Positions 16,801-24,935 of a DNA stretch of 46,781 nt are shown here, in pieces (the first letter of the stretch is position 1; every line of letters begins with the position of its first letter). The DNA is taken from positions 1 to 46,781 of the forward strand of contig JAHDHV010000005.1 in assembly GCA_020631155.1 (NCBI GenBank). The letters run 5' to 3'. Source of the DNA: Bacteroidota bacterium. Lineage in GTDB: Bacteria; Bacteroidota; Bacteroidia; Chitinophagales; UBA2359. The position numbers were made by a program, and so were the translations under genes. The notes beneath the pieces are model-generated. The model was not told the origin of the DNA. It searched no databases and was given only the letters and a program-made list of their open reading frames with translations.

Positions 16801-18622
16801 CGATTCGGTGCGCTACGATATGGAAACAAAGGATGCGGTATTGTTTGGAAATGTGGAATTAACCGATGGAAAAACACTCGCTACCTCCGATTCACTGATT
16901 TATGCTTCTGAATCGGAAAAAGCGCGAATGTACGGCAATGCCAAACTCAAAGATGAACAAGTAGATGCGACTGCTGATTCGGTGATGTATGATATGGCAA
17001 CTAAAAGTGCGATTTTGTACCAAAATGTGGAATTGAAAGATAGCACGACTACCGCAAATGCCGACTCGCTCATTTACTCACCTGATACGGAGCAGGCACG
17101 CATGTTTGGAAATATTCAAATTAGCGATGAAAAGGTGAAGGCTACCGCCGATTCGTTGACTTATTTAATGAAAACAAAAGATGCCAAGCTCTACAGCAAT
17201 GTGCATGTGTATGATGAAAAAACAAATGCCTATGCCGACTCTTTGATCTACGCTGCTGAAGGTGAGGTGTTACGCATGTTTGGCAATGTTAAAATAGCTG
17301 ATGACAAAATAAATGCTGCCGCCGATTCTGCGCGTTATAACCGAGCGAGTAATGACATTGCTTTGTACAATAATGTCAAATTGATTGATGGCGATAAAAC
17401 TCTGGAAACCAACAAATTAGACTATAATACAGAAACCGAAAAGGGAGTTTACACCAATGGCGGTACGCTTACGGATAAGGACACTAAATTGCGAAGTAAG
17501 AAAGGATATTTGGATAGAAAAGCGGATAAGGTATTGTTTGAAGACAGCGTTTATTTAAAATCGCCAGAATACGAATTGCTCACCGAAAAACTCGACTATG
17601 ACCTAAAAACCGAAAAAGCGGACTTTAAAGGAAAAACCACGATTAAAAATAAAGACGGTTATAGTATTATTGGAGAAGAAGGTACTTATGAACCTGATAA
17701 AGAGGATATTGTGCTCACCAAACGCGCAACCCTCGCCCGTCCTCCGCAAATGTTAACGGCGGATAAATTCCACTATGATAAACTGCTTGGCTTTGGCACA
17801 GCAGAAGGGGATGTGGAATGGATAGATACGGCACAACATTTGATAATCAATAGTCAACAATTGCATTTTTATGACAAAAACGACCGAGTAGATGCTTTTG
17901 AGGAGGTATTGTTGCGAAATATTATAGACAAAGACACCCTTTTTCTAACAGCTGATACCCTTAAAACATTTACTGATACGACTAGCATTGTTCAAACTAA
18001 CAAGGAAGATACAACAGCGATGGCATCTACAAAAAAAGATACTTTGAAAACCTTTTATGCCTATCGAAATGTTAAGATATTAAAGCGTGATATTCAAGGC
18101 GTTTGCGATTCTTTGGTTTATTCTTTCACCGATTCCATGTTTCGTATGTATGTGCAGCCTGTTTTGTGGAGTAAAGACTACCAATTATATGCAGATACTA
18201 TTTTTTTACAGACCCAAAATAATCAACCTTATAAGATAGATTTGTTAAAATCTGCATTTATTGGCAACAAATTACAAGAAAATGTGTATAATCAGGTAAC
18301 AGGTAAAGACATCACTGCTTATTTTTTGACCAATTCTTTAGATAGAATTTTGGTGGAAGGCAATGCGGAAAGTATTTTTTATGGTCAAAATGAAAAAGAA
18401 GAATACTTAGGCGTGAATCGCTCTATTTGTAGTCGTATGTGGGTTCATTTTGCCAAAAGGAAAGTAGATAAAATTCGCTTTTTAGAAAAACCAGATGCTA
18501 CTTTTCACCCCATTCAACAAGTTAAACCCAAGCAATTTATACTGAAAGGTTTTGATTGGAAAGAGCAACGCCGCCCAAAATCATTGAAAGATTTGCTAGG
18601 TAAAGATTTGGCGAGGAATTAA
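13865..18622 (+). CDS. Giant OstA/LptA-like protein with about 39 tandem 29-aa repeats
   Basis: The 1585-aa product has a signal peptide (about 14-33). From about residue 64 to 1195 it carries some 39 tandem repeats of 29 residues with consensus ADSLIYdsxTKnArLyGNVkMxDgkT. This is the OstA/LptA jellyroll repeat seen in LPS-transport bridge proteins. A non-repetitive C-terminal region (about 1200-1585) ends in GFDWKEQRRPKSLKDLLG, as in ordinary Bacteroidota OstA-like proteins, which I recall as roughly 500-600 aa. The repeats thus account for most of the extra length. Seven central repeats (residues 402-605) are almost identical in protein and DNA. The location next to the MCE and amidase genes and near lptD supports a role in carrying LPS or another lipid across the periplasm; that role is inferred. 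A run of ten T residues lies in codons 3-6. Confidence 0.85.
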   Translation: MHLFFLEKNNKHYWQLLLCIAWLLLMPLQCLYAQDGDENDKVIEIKQADLFEFSKKKNKEIRKLIGDVILQQENVVMQCDSAYFFFEENNVEAYQNIHIKQDSVDIFADYLFYKGNTKKAYLYKNVSLSDGQSDIKADSLVYDMNLKKADLNGNVYLTDKKTDVYADKLIYFVNTKQAKLSSNVQLVDKKVEVTSDFLDYSVLSKDALLKGNVKMDDGKIKATSDSLAYSVLTQKAELFGNINMQDGETNVTADRVKYNPNSQKARMYGNVNIADGQTKASSDSLIYSSRKKEARLYGNVKMNEQETNATADSLVYSTATKSTELFGQVNMQEGTTNATADRLQYDSATKTTQLIGNVNMKDGNTTATADRLDYDPATKNAILKGNVRMKDGNTTATANRLDYDSATKNAVLKGNVKMDDGTTKASADELDYDSATKNAVLKGNVKMNDGTTKASANQLDYDSATKNAVLKGNVKMDDGTTKASADELDYDSATKNAVLKGNVKMDDGKTKASADFLDYDSATKNAVLKGNVKMDDGTTKASADELDYDSSTKNAVLKGNVKMDDGKTKASSDYLDYDSATKNARLYGNVQMQEDKTTATADTLLYFSQTKDAHLFGNVKMVQDSTTATADKLIYYSATKEARLFGDVEMQDGDTKATADTLMYMPENKKAYLYGNVNMQDKQTNANSDMLVYHTETKAARMYGDVNMKADSTNARADSLIYSPETKNAYLYGNVVLQDSSTNATADSLHYFTETKNAHLYGKVHMKDDKADVRSDSLIYDSQTKAARLYGNVQMDDGKTKALSDSLIYSPENKTARLYGNVQMNDQDTKATADSLLYSTESQEAQLFGKVNLKDKNVDATADSVIYDPQTKNLQLYKNVVLKDSTTTATSDSLIYSADQEKAWLYGNVHMKDDKVTATADSVIYHSPTKDATFYGNVELTDGKTNATATDSLIYSSETRKARMYGNAHIVDEKADATADSVRYDMETKDAVLFGNVELTDGKTLATSDSLIYASESEKARMYGNAKLKDEQVDATADSVMYDMATKSAILYQNVELKDSTTTANADSLIYSPDTEQARMFGNIQISDEKVKATADSLTYLMKTKDAKLYSNVHVYDEKTNAYADSLIYAAEGEVLRMFGNVKIADDKINAAADSARYNRASNDIALYNNVKLIDGDKTLETNKLDYNTETEKGVYTNGGTLTDKDTKLRSKKGYLDRKADKVLFEDSVYLKSPEYELLTEKLDYDLKTEKADFKGKTTIKNKDGYSIIGEEGTYEPDKEDIVLTKRATLARPPQMLTADKFHYDKLLGFGTAEGDVEWIDTAQHLIINSQQLHFYDKNDRVDAFEEVLLRNIIDKDTLFLTADTLKTFTDTTSIVQTNKEDTTAMASTKKDTLKTFYAYRNVKILKRDIQGVCDSLVYSFTDSMFRMYVQPVLWSKDYQLYADTIFLQTQNNQPYKIDLLKSAFIGNKLQENVYNQVTGKDITAYFLTNSLDRILVEGNAESIFYGQNEKEEYLGVNRSICSRMWVHFAKRKVDKIRFLEKPDATFHPIQQVKPKQFILKGFDWKEQRRPKSLKDLLGKDLARN
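14894..15676 (+). repeat. 87-bp coding tandem repeats inside the OstA-like gene
   Basis: Units start every 87 bp without gaps at 14894, 14981, 15068, 15155, 15242, 15329, 15416, 15503 and 15590. The last seven encode DYDSATKNAVLKGNVKMDDG almost without change. Third-base differences remain between units (for example GAC/GAT and TCG/TCA). The array therefore expanded recently relative to the flanking diverged repeats, and copy number could still vary in frame. Confidence 0.85.
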
Positions 18623-18675
18623 GTAATTGTGAGTTTCTAGTTTGGAGTTTTTAGTAACAAGAGCTCCTCAATAAC

Positions 18676-18745
18676 TTAAAGTCTAAAAATCCAAAAGTCT
18701 AAAAATCCAAAAGTCTAATATCTAATCACTAATTTCTAACATCAA
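18676..18745 (+). repeat. Octamer-periodic NNNCYAAA tract
   Basis: In the 184-bp gap before the first histidine kinase, agtCTAAA and aatCCAAA alternate every eight bases, then decay into CTAATCACTAATTTCTAAC. Similar short tracts precede the second kinase (20582-20612) and follow the Rpn gene (13812-13855, TCTTATA-type units). Confidence 0.65.
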
Positions 18746-18806
18746 CCCATTACCACCTACTGCTATTATTGTTTTTTGATAATAAAGAAGAATTTGAACC
18801 CGAAAT

Positions 18807-20459
18807 ATGTGTCCTATGAGTCAATTATCAACCAATAATGGTGGTTTTTTAGCCCATACATTCGTTTTTTTTATTCGTATAGCAGTGCTATTAAGCATTG
18901 TCATTAGTTTCCTATGCCTATTTTTATCCCCTCCCCTAACTTGGTATCTATTATCATTAGTCATTCTTGTTAACCTCTCATTAGTAGGCATCTATCTATT
19001 AAAACACCGTACACCAAGTAGTTTATTACCAACGATGAGTGCTCCCGATATAAGCTTAGAATACCTATTAGAGCCTACTTGTATTTATAATATAGAAAAA
19101 GAACAAATTGTAGCTAATAATACTGCAATCAACACTTTATTTGAATTAGACTCAAATGGCATAGATAGTGCAACTTTAAATAATTATTTAAAAGAAATAT
19201 GGGAACGTTCTGAGTATGCATTATCCAATAACCAATTTCAACAAATTACCGCACATACTTTAACCTTAACAACTCTACAAGGATTAGAAAAGAATTTACA
19301 AGTATCCATCAAAAATATTTCTACTAAAAGCAATCAATATTTAATTCAACTGAGGGATATTACTGCACAAAGAAAAAGGCTTAAAGCGCAGGAAAAAAGT
19401 ACGGAGTACATTAAATTTATTGTCAATAGTTTGCCTGTAACTATCTTTACCTTAAATTTGAAGGGTAAATTTGTATTGGCACAAGGCGAGGGAATAGAGC
19501 CATGGCAATTGAATGGTCAACCGTTACAGGGTCAATCTTTTTTTCGGCTTTATAGAGATAATGCAGATGCGGTACAAACATTAGAAAAAGCCTTGACAGG
19601 AGAACAGTTTGAAACAGACCTAGCTATTGGTAAAGCTATTTTTAATGTACGATTTTCTCCGCTACACAGCATTAATAAAACACGAATAGGCGTGATTGTA
19701 GTGGCAATAGATGTGACTAAAGCCAAACAAGCAGCTCAACAACTAAAGCAGTATAATTTTCAATTAGAACAAAGAAATAAAGAATTACAAACGTTCACAA
19801 AAATTGCTGCCCATGATTTGAAAGAACCTTTAAGACTGGTTTCCAACTATTTACAGTTATTAGAAATGCGCTATAAGCATCTTTTAGATGAAAACGGCAT
19901 TGAATACATTGATTTTGCAGTGGGTGGTGCCAAACGTTTACACGCACTTATCACCGACTTGATGTTGTACAATAGTTTGGAGTTAAATAAAAAGTTATTT
20001 AAAGAAGTAGACTGTGCTAAAATTATTGCTTTTGTTAAACACAACCTAAAAATACCTTTACAAGAAAATAATGCACAAATAGCAACCAACAATCTATCCA
20101 CTGTTTTTGGTAATGAAAATCACCTTTTACAACTTTTTCAAAACTTGATAAGCAATGCCTTGAAATATCGTTCTGAGGCATCTCCCATCATAAACATCAA
20201 TGTGATAGAAAAAAATAATCACTATTTGTTTGAGGTTGCAGATAATGGCATTGGTATTGATAAAGAATACAAGGAGCGAATATTTGATATTTTTCAGCGT
20301 TTGGAAAACATTAATGTCAAAGCGCAAAATGGAACAGGTATTGGCTTGTCCATTTGCAAAAAAATTGTGCAACTACACGATGGAAAAATCTGGGTAGAAT
20401 CGGAAGGAAGTGGTAAAGGCAGTCGTTTTTATTTCACCATTGCCAAAAGGCAACACTAA
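18807..20459 (+). CDS. PAS-domain sensor histidine kinase (2 TM)
   Basis: The 550-aa product has two membrane segments (about 18-40 and 44-65) with almost no periplasmic loop. Two PAS-like regions follow (about 85-185 and 200-305), then a HisKA domain with phosphoacceptor H336 in AAHDLKEPLR. The ATPase domain has N box residues N446/N450, G1 motif DNGIGID (479-485) and G2 motif GTGIGL (509-514). It should autophosphorylate and pass phosphate to a response regulator in the cytoplasm. No regulator is adjacent, and the next gene is a related kinase. The start could also be the ATG three codons later (18816). The signal sensed is unknown. Confidence 0.92.
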   Translation: MCPMSQLSTNNGGFLAHTFVFFIRIAVLLSIVISFLCLFLSPPLTWYLLSLVILVNLSLVGIYLLKHRTPSSLLPTMSAPDISLEYLLEPTCIYNIEKEQIVANNTAINTLFELDSNGIDSATLNNYLKEIWERSEYALSNNQFQQITAHTLTLTTLQGLEKNLQVSIKNISTKSNQYLIQLRDITAQRKRLKAQEKSTEYIKFIVNSLPVTIFTLNLKGKFVLAQGEGIEPWQLNGQPLQGQSFFRLYRDNADAVQTLEKALTGEQFETDLAIGKAIFNVRFSPLHSINKTRIGVIVVAIDVTKAKQAAQQLKQYNFQLEQRNKELQTFTKIAAHDLKEPLRLVSNYLQLLEMRYKHLLDENGIEYIDFAVGGAKRLHALITDLMLYNSLELNKKLFKEVDCAKIIAFVKHNLKIPLQENNAQIATNNLSTVFGNENHLLQLFQNLISNALKYRSEASPIININVIEKNNHYLFEVADNGIGIDKEYKERIFDIFQRLENINVKAQNGTGIGLSICKKIVQLHDGKIWVESEGSGKGSRFYFTIAKRQH

Positions 20460-20650
20460 AGTTTTAAACTTTTTTAAGTGGTAAGCACTAATCAATTGTG
20501 CAAAAAATCATTCTAAAACATTTATTTCCAATGATTTAATCAAACAAATTGTACTGTTTAATTATTGTATAGTACTTAATAATATCCCAAAAGCCAAAAG
20601 TCCAAATAGCACACTGCAAAACATTAGCTTATTTATTTTTAATACTGAAT

Positions 20651-22999
20651 ATGTATATAAATTTTTCAAAAAATAAAAGCAATTATATATCAAGATTGAG
20701 TGAAGCAGAAATTAATACACTTAGAACTGTTGCCTTTCTAGTACCTATAACTTTGTTGTCCTACAGTTATTTTAATCAAGGCAATACCACCTTAATTGCC
20801 GAGACGTGGACTGCTCGTATAGGAATAGCCTTCCTCTACATAGTAGGTTTAATAGCAACTTTTTTTTCCAATCATATTAAATATAATTTTCCAACAGTTT
20901 TACTATTACTAGGATTTCCACTATTTATTTCCTTAAATACTTTTGTTTCTTGGACTAATTTTGAAGTAACCAAAGCCTTTGGAGTCACTGTGGTCTGCGT
21001 TGCTTATGCAGCCGTATTTAATAGGCGGCTTCACTTAACCTTACATATATTCACACATTTGCTATTTTCCCTATTTTTACTCTATCAAAATACACATGCC
21101 ACTATAGACCGAGCAGCATACACATTCATAAACATATTCATATACATATTTTTTTATATTATTTTTTATGGAAAAATACATCTAGTCAATGAATTAAAAA
21201 CCAAAAAAGCATTGATGAGCAAGGTATTTGAAGATGCTACAGATGCCTTACTTCTATTTGACACAGATCGCCAAAGCTTTACAGGTTGTAATACACAGGT
21301 TTTACGATTATTTGGCAAAAGAAAAAAAGAAGCCTTTTTGAATGAAAAATGGGAATTGCTCAGTTTTTTTCAACAGCAAAGTTCGGCCATTAAAAGCAAT
21401 TTAGCCATCACCCCCACTTGGCGAAAAGAAAGATTAATTGAAGAACCTAAGCCGATCTGGATAGAACTCACTGTGAGCAAAATAAGTGAAATAGATAACT
21501 TATTATTAGTCAGAATAACAGACATTACAGAACGTAGAGCGACAAAATACGCTTGGGAAATGACCCAATTTACAATGGATCAAATATCTGACATTTTATT
21601 TTGGACAACCAAGGAAGGTCTTATTTTGTATGCAAATGAAGCTGCAAGTAAAACTTTAGGCTATTCTAAGGAAGAGCTAAAGCACATATCCATTCACCAA
21701 ATACAAATACCCAAAACCAAATATCCCAAAAAAGAAATTAGCGCATTCTGGGAACATTTAAAGGCAGAAAAAGAACTCAACACTAAAGCACGATATAAAA
21801 TAAAATCTGGCAATATTATACCTGTAGAAATTACCGCTAACTACCTCAACTTTCGCGGAAATGAGTACATTTGCACCTTTGTAAGAAATATGTCTGCAAC
21901 TACTTCCATGCTTACTAGAATTAAAGCGAGTGAAGAGCGATTTAGAAGCTTATTTGAAGAAGGCCCCTTGGGTATGGTATTATTAGATATGAACCATAAA
22001 ATAACCAATGTTAATGATACTTTTTGCCAAATGTTTGGCTATCAAAGAGAGGATGTTATTGACAAACCGCTAAATGATATTACTCATACAGATGACCAAG
22101 TTCCTGTAGAAACAACCCTAGATTATTATCAACAAAAAGAAACAAAACGGGGAAAGAGAACTAAAGTGGAAAAAAGGTACATCAAAAAAGATGGCACAAC
22201 CTTATGGGTCATGCTTACCTCTACGATTATCAAAGGCTCTTATATTTTAGCTATGTTAGAGGATATTAACAGCCGCAAAAAAGCCCAAGAAGCATTAAAT
22301 ATATATGCCAATAAACTAGAAAGCAGCAATAAGGAGCTTGAACAATTTGCCTATGTAGTCTCCCATGATTTACAAGAACCCCTCCGCATGGTATCTAGCT
22401 ATTTACAACTCTTAGAAAGACGTTATAAAGACAAACTTGATAACTCAGGTCTTGACTTTATCAACTATGCAGTAGACGGCGCGCAGCGAATGAGTGGTTT
22501 AATTCAAGATTTATTGCAATACTCCAGAGTAAACACCAGAGGTAAAGCCTTTGAACCCAGTAATTGCAATGAAATTATGATAGAAGTTTTAACCAACTTA
22601 CAAACAACCATTACAGAAAGCGGTGCAAAAATTCTTTATGATCCGCAGTCTATGCCTACCATCAAGGTAGACCGTTCACAATTGTCTCAACTACTGCAAA
22701 ACTTGATTGGCAATGCTATTAAATACCGCTCTGATGCTGGCCCTATCATTCGCATCGAAGTTAAGGAACAGGAATACACTTGGCTTTTTTCTATACAAGA
22801 TAATGGCATTGGTATTGAAAACGACTACCTAAAACAAATTTTTGGTGTATTTCAACGTCTACACACTCGTAATGAATACGAAGGCTCAGGCATCGGTTTG
22901 GCCATCTGTCAACGAATTGTACACCGTCATAATGGCGAAATATGGGCAGAATCAGAAGTTGGCAAAGGCTCTACTTTTTACTTTACCATCCCTAAGTAG
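20651..22999 (+). CDS. Multi-PAS sensor histidine kinase with N-terminal membrane domain
   Basis: The 782-aa product has about six hydrophobic segments (about 26-175) and three PAS domains (about 188-297, 303-415, 428-542; the third starts FRSLFEEGPLGMVLLD). HisKA follows with H572 in VVSHDLQEPLR, then an ATPase domain (QDNGIGIEND and GSGIGLAICQRIVHRH). The kinase core closely resembles the preceding kinase, including the SYLQLLExRYKxxLDxxG dimerisation helix, so the two probably arose by duplication. No receiver domain or regulator is fused or adjacent; a receiver-only protein lies 6.8 kb away at 29771. The last codons are part of an inverted repeat with the downstream foldback. Confidence 0.92.
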   Translation: MYINFSKNKSNYISRLSEAEINTLRTVAFLVPITLLSYSYFNQGNTTLIAETWTARIGIAFLYIVGLIATFFSNHIKYNFPTVLLLLGFPLFISLNTFVSWTNFEVTKAFGVTVVCVAYAAVFNRRLHLTLHIFTHLLFSLFLLYQNTHATIDRAAYTFINIFIYIFFYIIFYGKIHLVNELKTKKALMSKVFEDATDALLLFDTDRQSFTGCNTQVLRLFGKRKKEAFLNEKWELLSFFQQQSSAIKSNLAITPTWRKERLIEEPKPIWIELTVSKISEIDNLLLVRITDITERRATKYAWEMTQFTMDQISDILFWTTKEGLILYANEAASKTLGYSKEELKHISIHQIQIPKTKYPKKEISAFWEHLKAEKELNTKARYKIKSGNIIPVEITANYLNFRGNEYICTFVRNMSATTSMLTRIKASEERFRSLFEEGPLGMVLLDMNHKITNVNDTFCQMFGYQREDVIDKPLNDITHTDDQVPVETTLDYYQQKETKRGKRTKVEKRYIKKDGTTLWVMLTSTIIKGSYILAMLEDINSRKKAQEALNIYANKLESSNKELEQFAYVVSHDLQEPLRMVSSYLQLLERRYKDKLDNSGLDFINYAVDGAQRMSGLIQDLLQYSRVNTRGKAFEPSNCNEIMIEVLTNLQTTITESGAKILYDPQSMPTIKVDRSQLSQLLQNLIGNAIKYRSDAGPIIRIEVKEQEYTWLFSIQDNGIGIENDYLKQIFGVFQRLHTRNEYEGSGIGLAICQRIVHRHNGEIWAESEVGKGSTFYFTIPK

Positions 23000-23160
23000 T
23001 CAGTCAAGATAAAATTGACGATTGCTTTTGGCGTTTTTTGCTCCCTAGCTGTGTTACAAAGCCTCGCCGTAGCTTTGGCTATGCCTACGTTTTGCGCCTT
23101 GCTAGGGAACAAAAATCACTCAACAGCAACCCGTCATTTTAACGTTGACTAACTACTAAG
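22992..23160. repeat. Large imperfect foldback (about 58-nt arms)
   Basis: The arms 22992-23049 and 23101-23160 are complementary over most of their length. Clear blocks are CTAAGTAGTCAGTCAA with its mirror at the far end, TAAAATTGACG with CGTCATTTTAA, and TTTTTGCTCCCTAGC with GCTAGGGAACAAAAA. The 51-nt loop contains a smaller hairpin (CGTAG...CTACG). It starts in the last codons of the kinase gene and should form a very stable RNA hairpin, so it could end transcription. Its size suggests a foldback element or structured RNA. Confidence 0.7.
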
Positions 23161-23218
23161 TAAAATTACGAACATATTTAATTACGAATTGTTTTTTTGT
23201 GACTGGTGAATTATTGAA

Positions 23219-23282
23219 GGTATGTTACAAATTCACGAATCACGAATCCACGAATCACAAATCTACTAATCACTAATCCACA
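23219..23282. repeat. Solo GGTATGTT end and CACGAATC simple repeat before folD
   Basis: GGTATGTTACA at 23219-23229 resembles a single family 1 end without a partner. It is followed by CACGAATC, CACAAATC and CACTAATC units spaced seven to eight bases apart up to the folD start. No convincing promoter box is visible. Confidence 0.45.
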
Positions 23283-23285
23283 AAC

Positions 23286-24167
23286 ATGCAATTACTAGAC
23301 GGAAAAGCACTCTCTAAAACCATACAAAAAGAAATCAAAACAGCAGTTGAAAAACGACTTGAAGAAGGAAAAAAACGTCCACATTTAGCTGCTATCCTCG
23401 TTGGTACAGACGGTGCCAGCCAGACCTATGTAGGCCATAAAGTGAAGATGTGTAAAGCGGTTGGTTTTCAATCCACTTTAATACAATTAGCAAATAATAC
23501 TTCTCAGACAGAACTATTGGAACACATCCAAAAACTGAATGAGAATACCGATATTGACGGTTTTATTGTTCAGCTCCCCCTGCCCAAACACATTGATGTG
23601 CCGACCATTACTGAAGCCATTGATTATCAAAAAGATGTAGACGGTTTTCATCCGCAAAATATAGGGCGAATGGCACAGAACTTGCCCTGTTTTTTACCCG
23701 CAACACCAGCAGGTATTTTAGAATTACTAGCACGCCATCAAGTACCTACAAGTGGAAAAGAATGTGTCGTTATTGGGCGTAGCAATATTGTAGGCCGCCC
23801 AATGAGCATCCTACTTTCACGCAATGCTTCCCCCGGCAACTGTACCGTTACCCTTTGCCATAGCCGTACCCAAAACCTCGCCGATTATACTCGACGTGCC
23901 GATATTTTAGTGGTTGCACTTGGCAAAGCCGAATTCATTACCGCCGATATGGTAAAGGAAGGAGCAGTTGTGGTGGATGTTGGCATTACGCGCGTTCCTG
24001 ATGCTAGTCGAAAGCGAGGTTACCGTTTAGCAGGGGATGTTAAATTTGATGAAGTAGCTCCAAAATGTAGTTTTATAACTCCTGTTCCGGGGGGGGTAGG
24101 TCCTATGACAGTTACCTCCTTACTGCTTAATACACTTAGGGCAGCAGAAAACAGAACTCAAAAATAA
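23286..24167 (+). CDS. folD: Bifunctional methylenetetrahydrofolate dehydrogenase/cyclohydrolase
   Basis: The 293-aa cytosolic enzyme converts 5,10-methylene-THF to 5,10-methenyl-THF (NADP+) and then to 10-formyl-THF for purine and formyl-Met synthesis. Signature segments are TYVGHKVKMCKAVG with catalytic K52, QLPLPKHID, VDGFHPQNIGRM, PATPAGILELL, VVIGRSNIVGRP (the nucleotide-binding loop) and ITPVPGGVGPMT near the C-terminus. Length and motifs fit the whole family with nothing missing. It is convergent with the STAS gene, with only 12 bp between the stops, and no terminator is visible in that gap. Confidence 0.97.
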   Translation: MQLLDGKALSKTIQKEIKTAVEKRLEEGKKRPHLAAILVGTDGASQTYVGHKVKMCKAVGFQSTLIQLANNTSQTELLEHIQKLNENTDIDGFIVQLPLPKHIDVPTITEAIDYQKDVDGFHPQNIGRMAQNLPCFLPATPAGILELLARHQVPTSGKECVVIGRSNIVGRPMSILLSRNASPGNCTVTLCHSRTQNLADYTRRADILVVALGKAEFITADMVKEGAVVVDVGITRVPDASRKRGYRLAGDVKFDEVAPKCSFITPVPGGVGPMTVTSLLLNTLRAAENRTQK

Positions 24168-24179
24168 TATATCATTATC

Positions 24180-24521
24180 TTATGCGTGTACAGCAGCTAC
24201 GGCAGCTTCTACATCATCTTTTATCACAAAAATAGAATTTAATTTTGTAATAATTAATAAATTGTTTAGTTGTCGAGAAATATTGGCGAGAACCACATCG
24301 CCGCCTGCGTTGCGCGATTTTGTGAGTATGGTTAACAGTACCGTTAAGCCTGTGCTATTGATGGAGGTCAATTCGGATAATTCAACTACAAAATGCGTTT
24401 TCCCTGCTTCAATATAATTTTCCAATGGGTCTATAATTTTAGGTAATTGATACCCACCTACCAAAGCACCTTTGATTTTTAACAAAACCGTTTCTTCTTT
24501 TTCTTCAAAATAAAATTCCAT
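24180..24521 (-). CDS. STAS-domain protein (anti-sigma factor antagonist-like)
   Basis: The 113-aa single-domain protein has the STAS fold. The phosphorylatable serine is S56 in LTSINSTGLTVLL, as in SpoIIAA/RsbV-type antagonists that release a partner-switching regulator when unphosphorylated. The C-terminal part (VLANISRQLNNLL ... DDVEAAVAAV) is standard. No RsbW-like kinase or PP2C phosphatase is encoded nearby, so its partner lies elsewhere. It is transcribed toward folD. Confidence 0.88.
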   Translation of the reverse strand: MEFYFEEKEETVLLKIKGALVGGYQLPKIIDPLENYIEAGKTHFVVELSELTSINSTGLTVLLTILTKSRNAGGDVVLANISRQLNNLLIITKLNSIFVIKDDVEAAVAAVHA

Positions 24522-24935
24522 AATAATGATCTATTGAGTAGTTGTTTATGCAATAATAGAAGCGTAAAAAGCACCTCCATTTTATTTTTCATAATCCAAG
24601 ATAAGCAATTTTAAAGAGTTTCTTGTCAAAGAAAGGAAAAAATACCCTTTTTATCGTGAATTAATGTATTCAAATCGCATAGATCGCCGAACATTTGTTA
24701 TTTTTGCTCGGTTTTACTTGTAAGTAGCAAATAAAAAAAAATTTCCAAAGCGTATTCTAGCTGTTTTTTTAAAAAAAATATGGAAATAATTTCATTTGTT
24801 CAACAACTAATTTGGCAAGTTTCAAAAGGAAGTTTATTTATTTCAAAATCAACTATTTAAGTCTAACAGCTAAAAAGCTAAAAAGCTAAAAAGCCAAATA
24901 TCTAATTTCAACTTTATCAATAACAATACAATTAT
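24522..24935. other. Divergent intergenic region (STAS / acyl-CoA dehydrogenase)
   Basis: This 414-bp AT-rich gap contains both gene starts. TATTTTTG at 24699-24706 fits a -7 box on the plus strand but is far from the dehydrogenase start and lacks a clear -33 partner. A short octamer tract (CTAAAAAG and CCAAATAT units, about 24861-24905) ends about 30 bp before the dehydrogenase start. No gene is seen. Confidence 0.5.
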
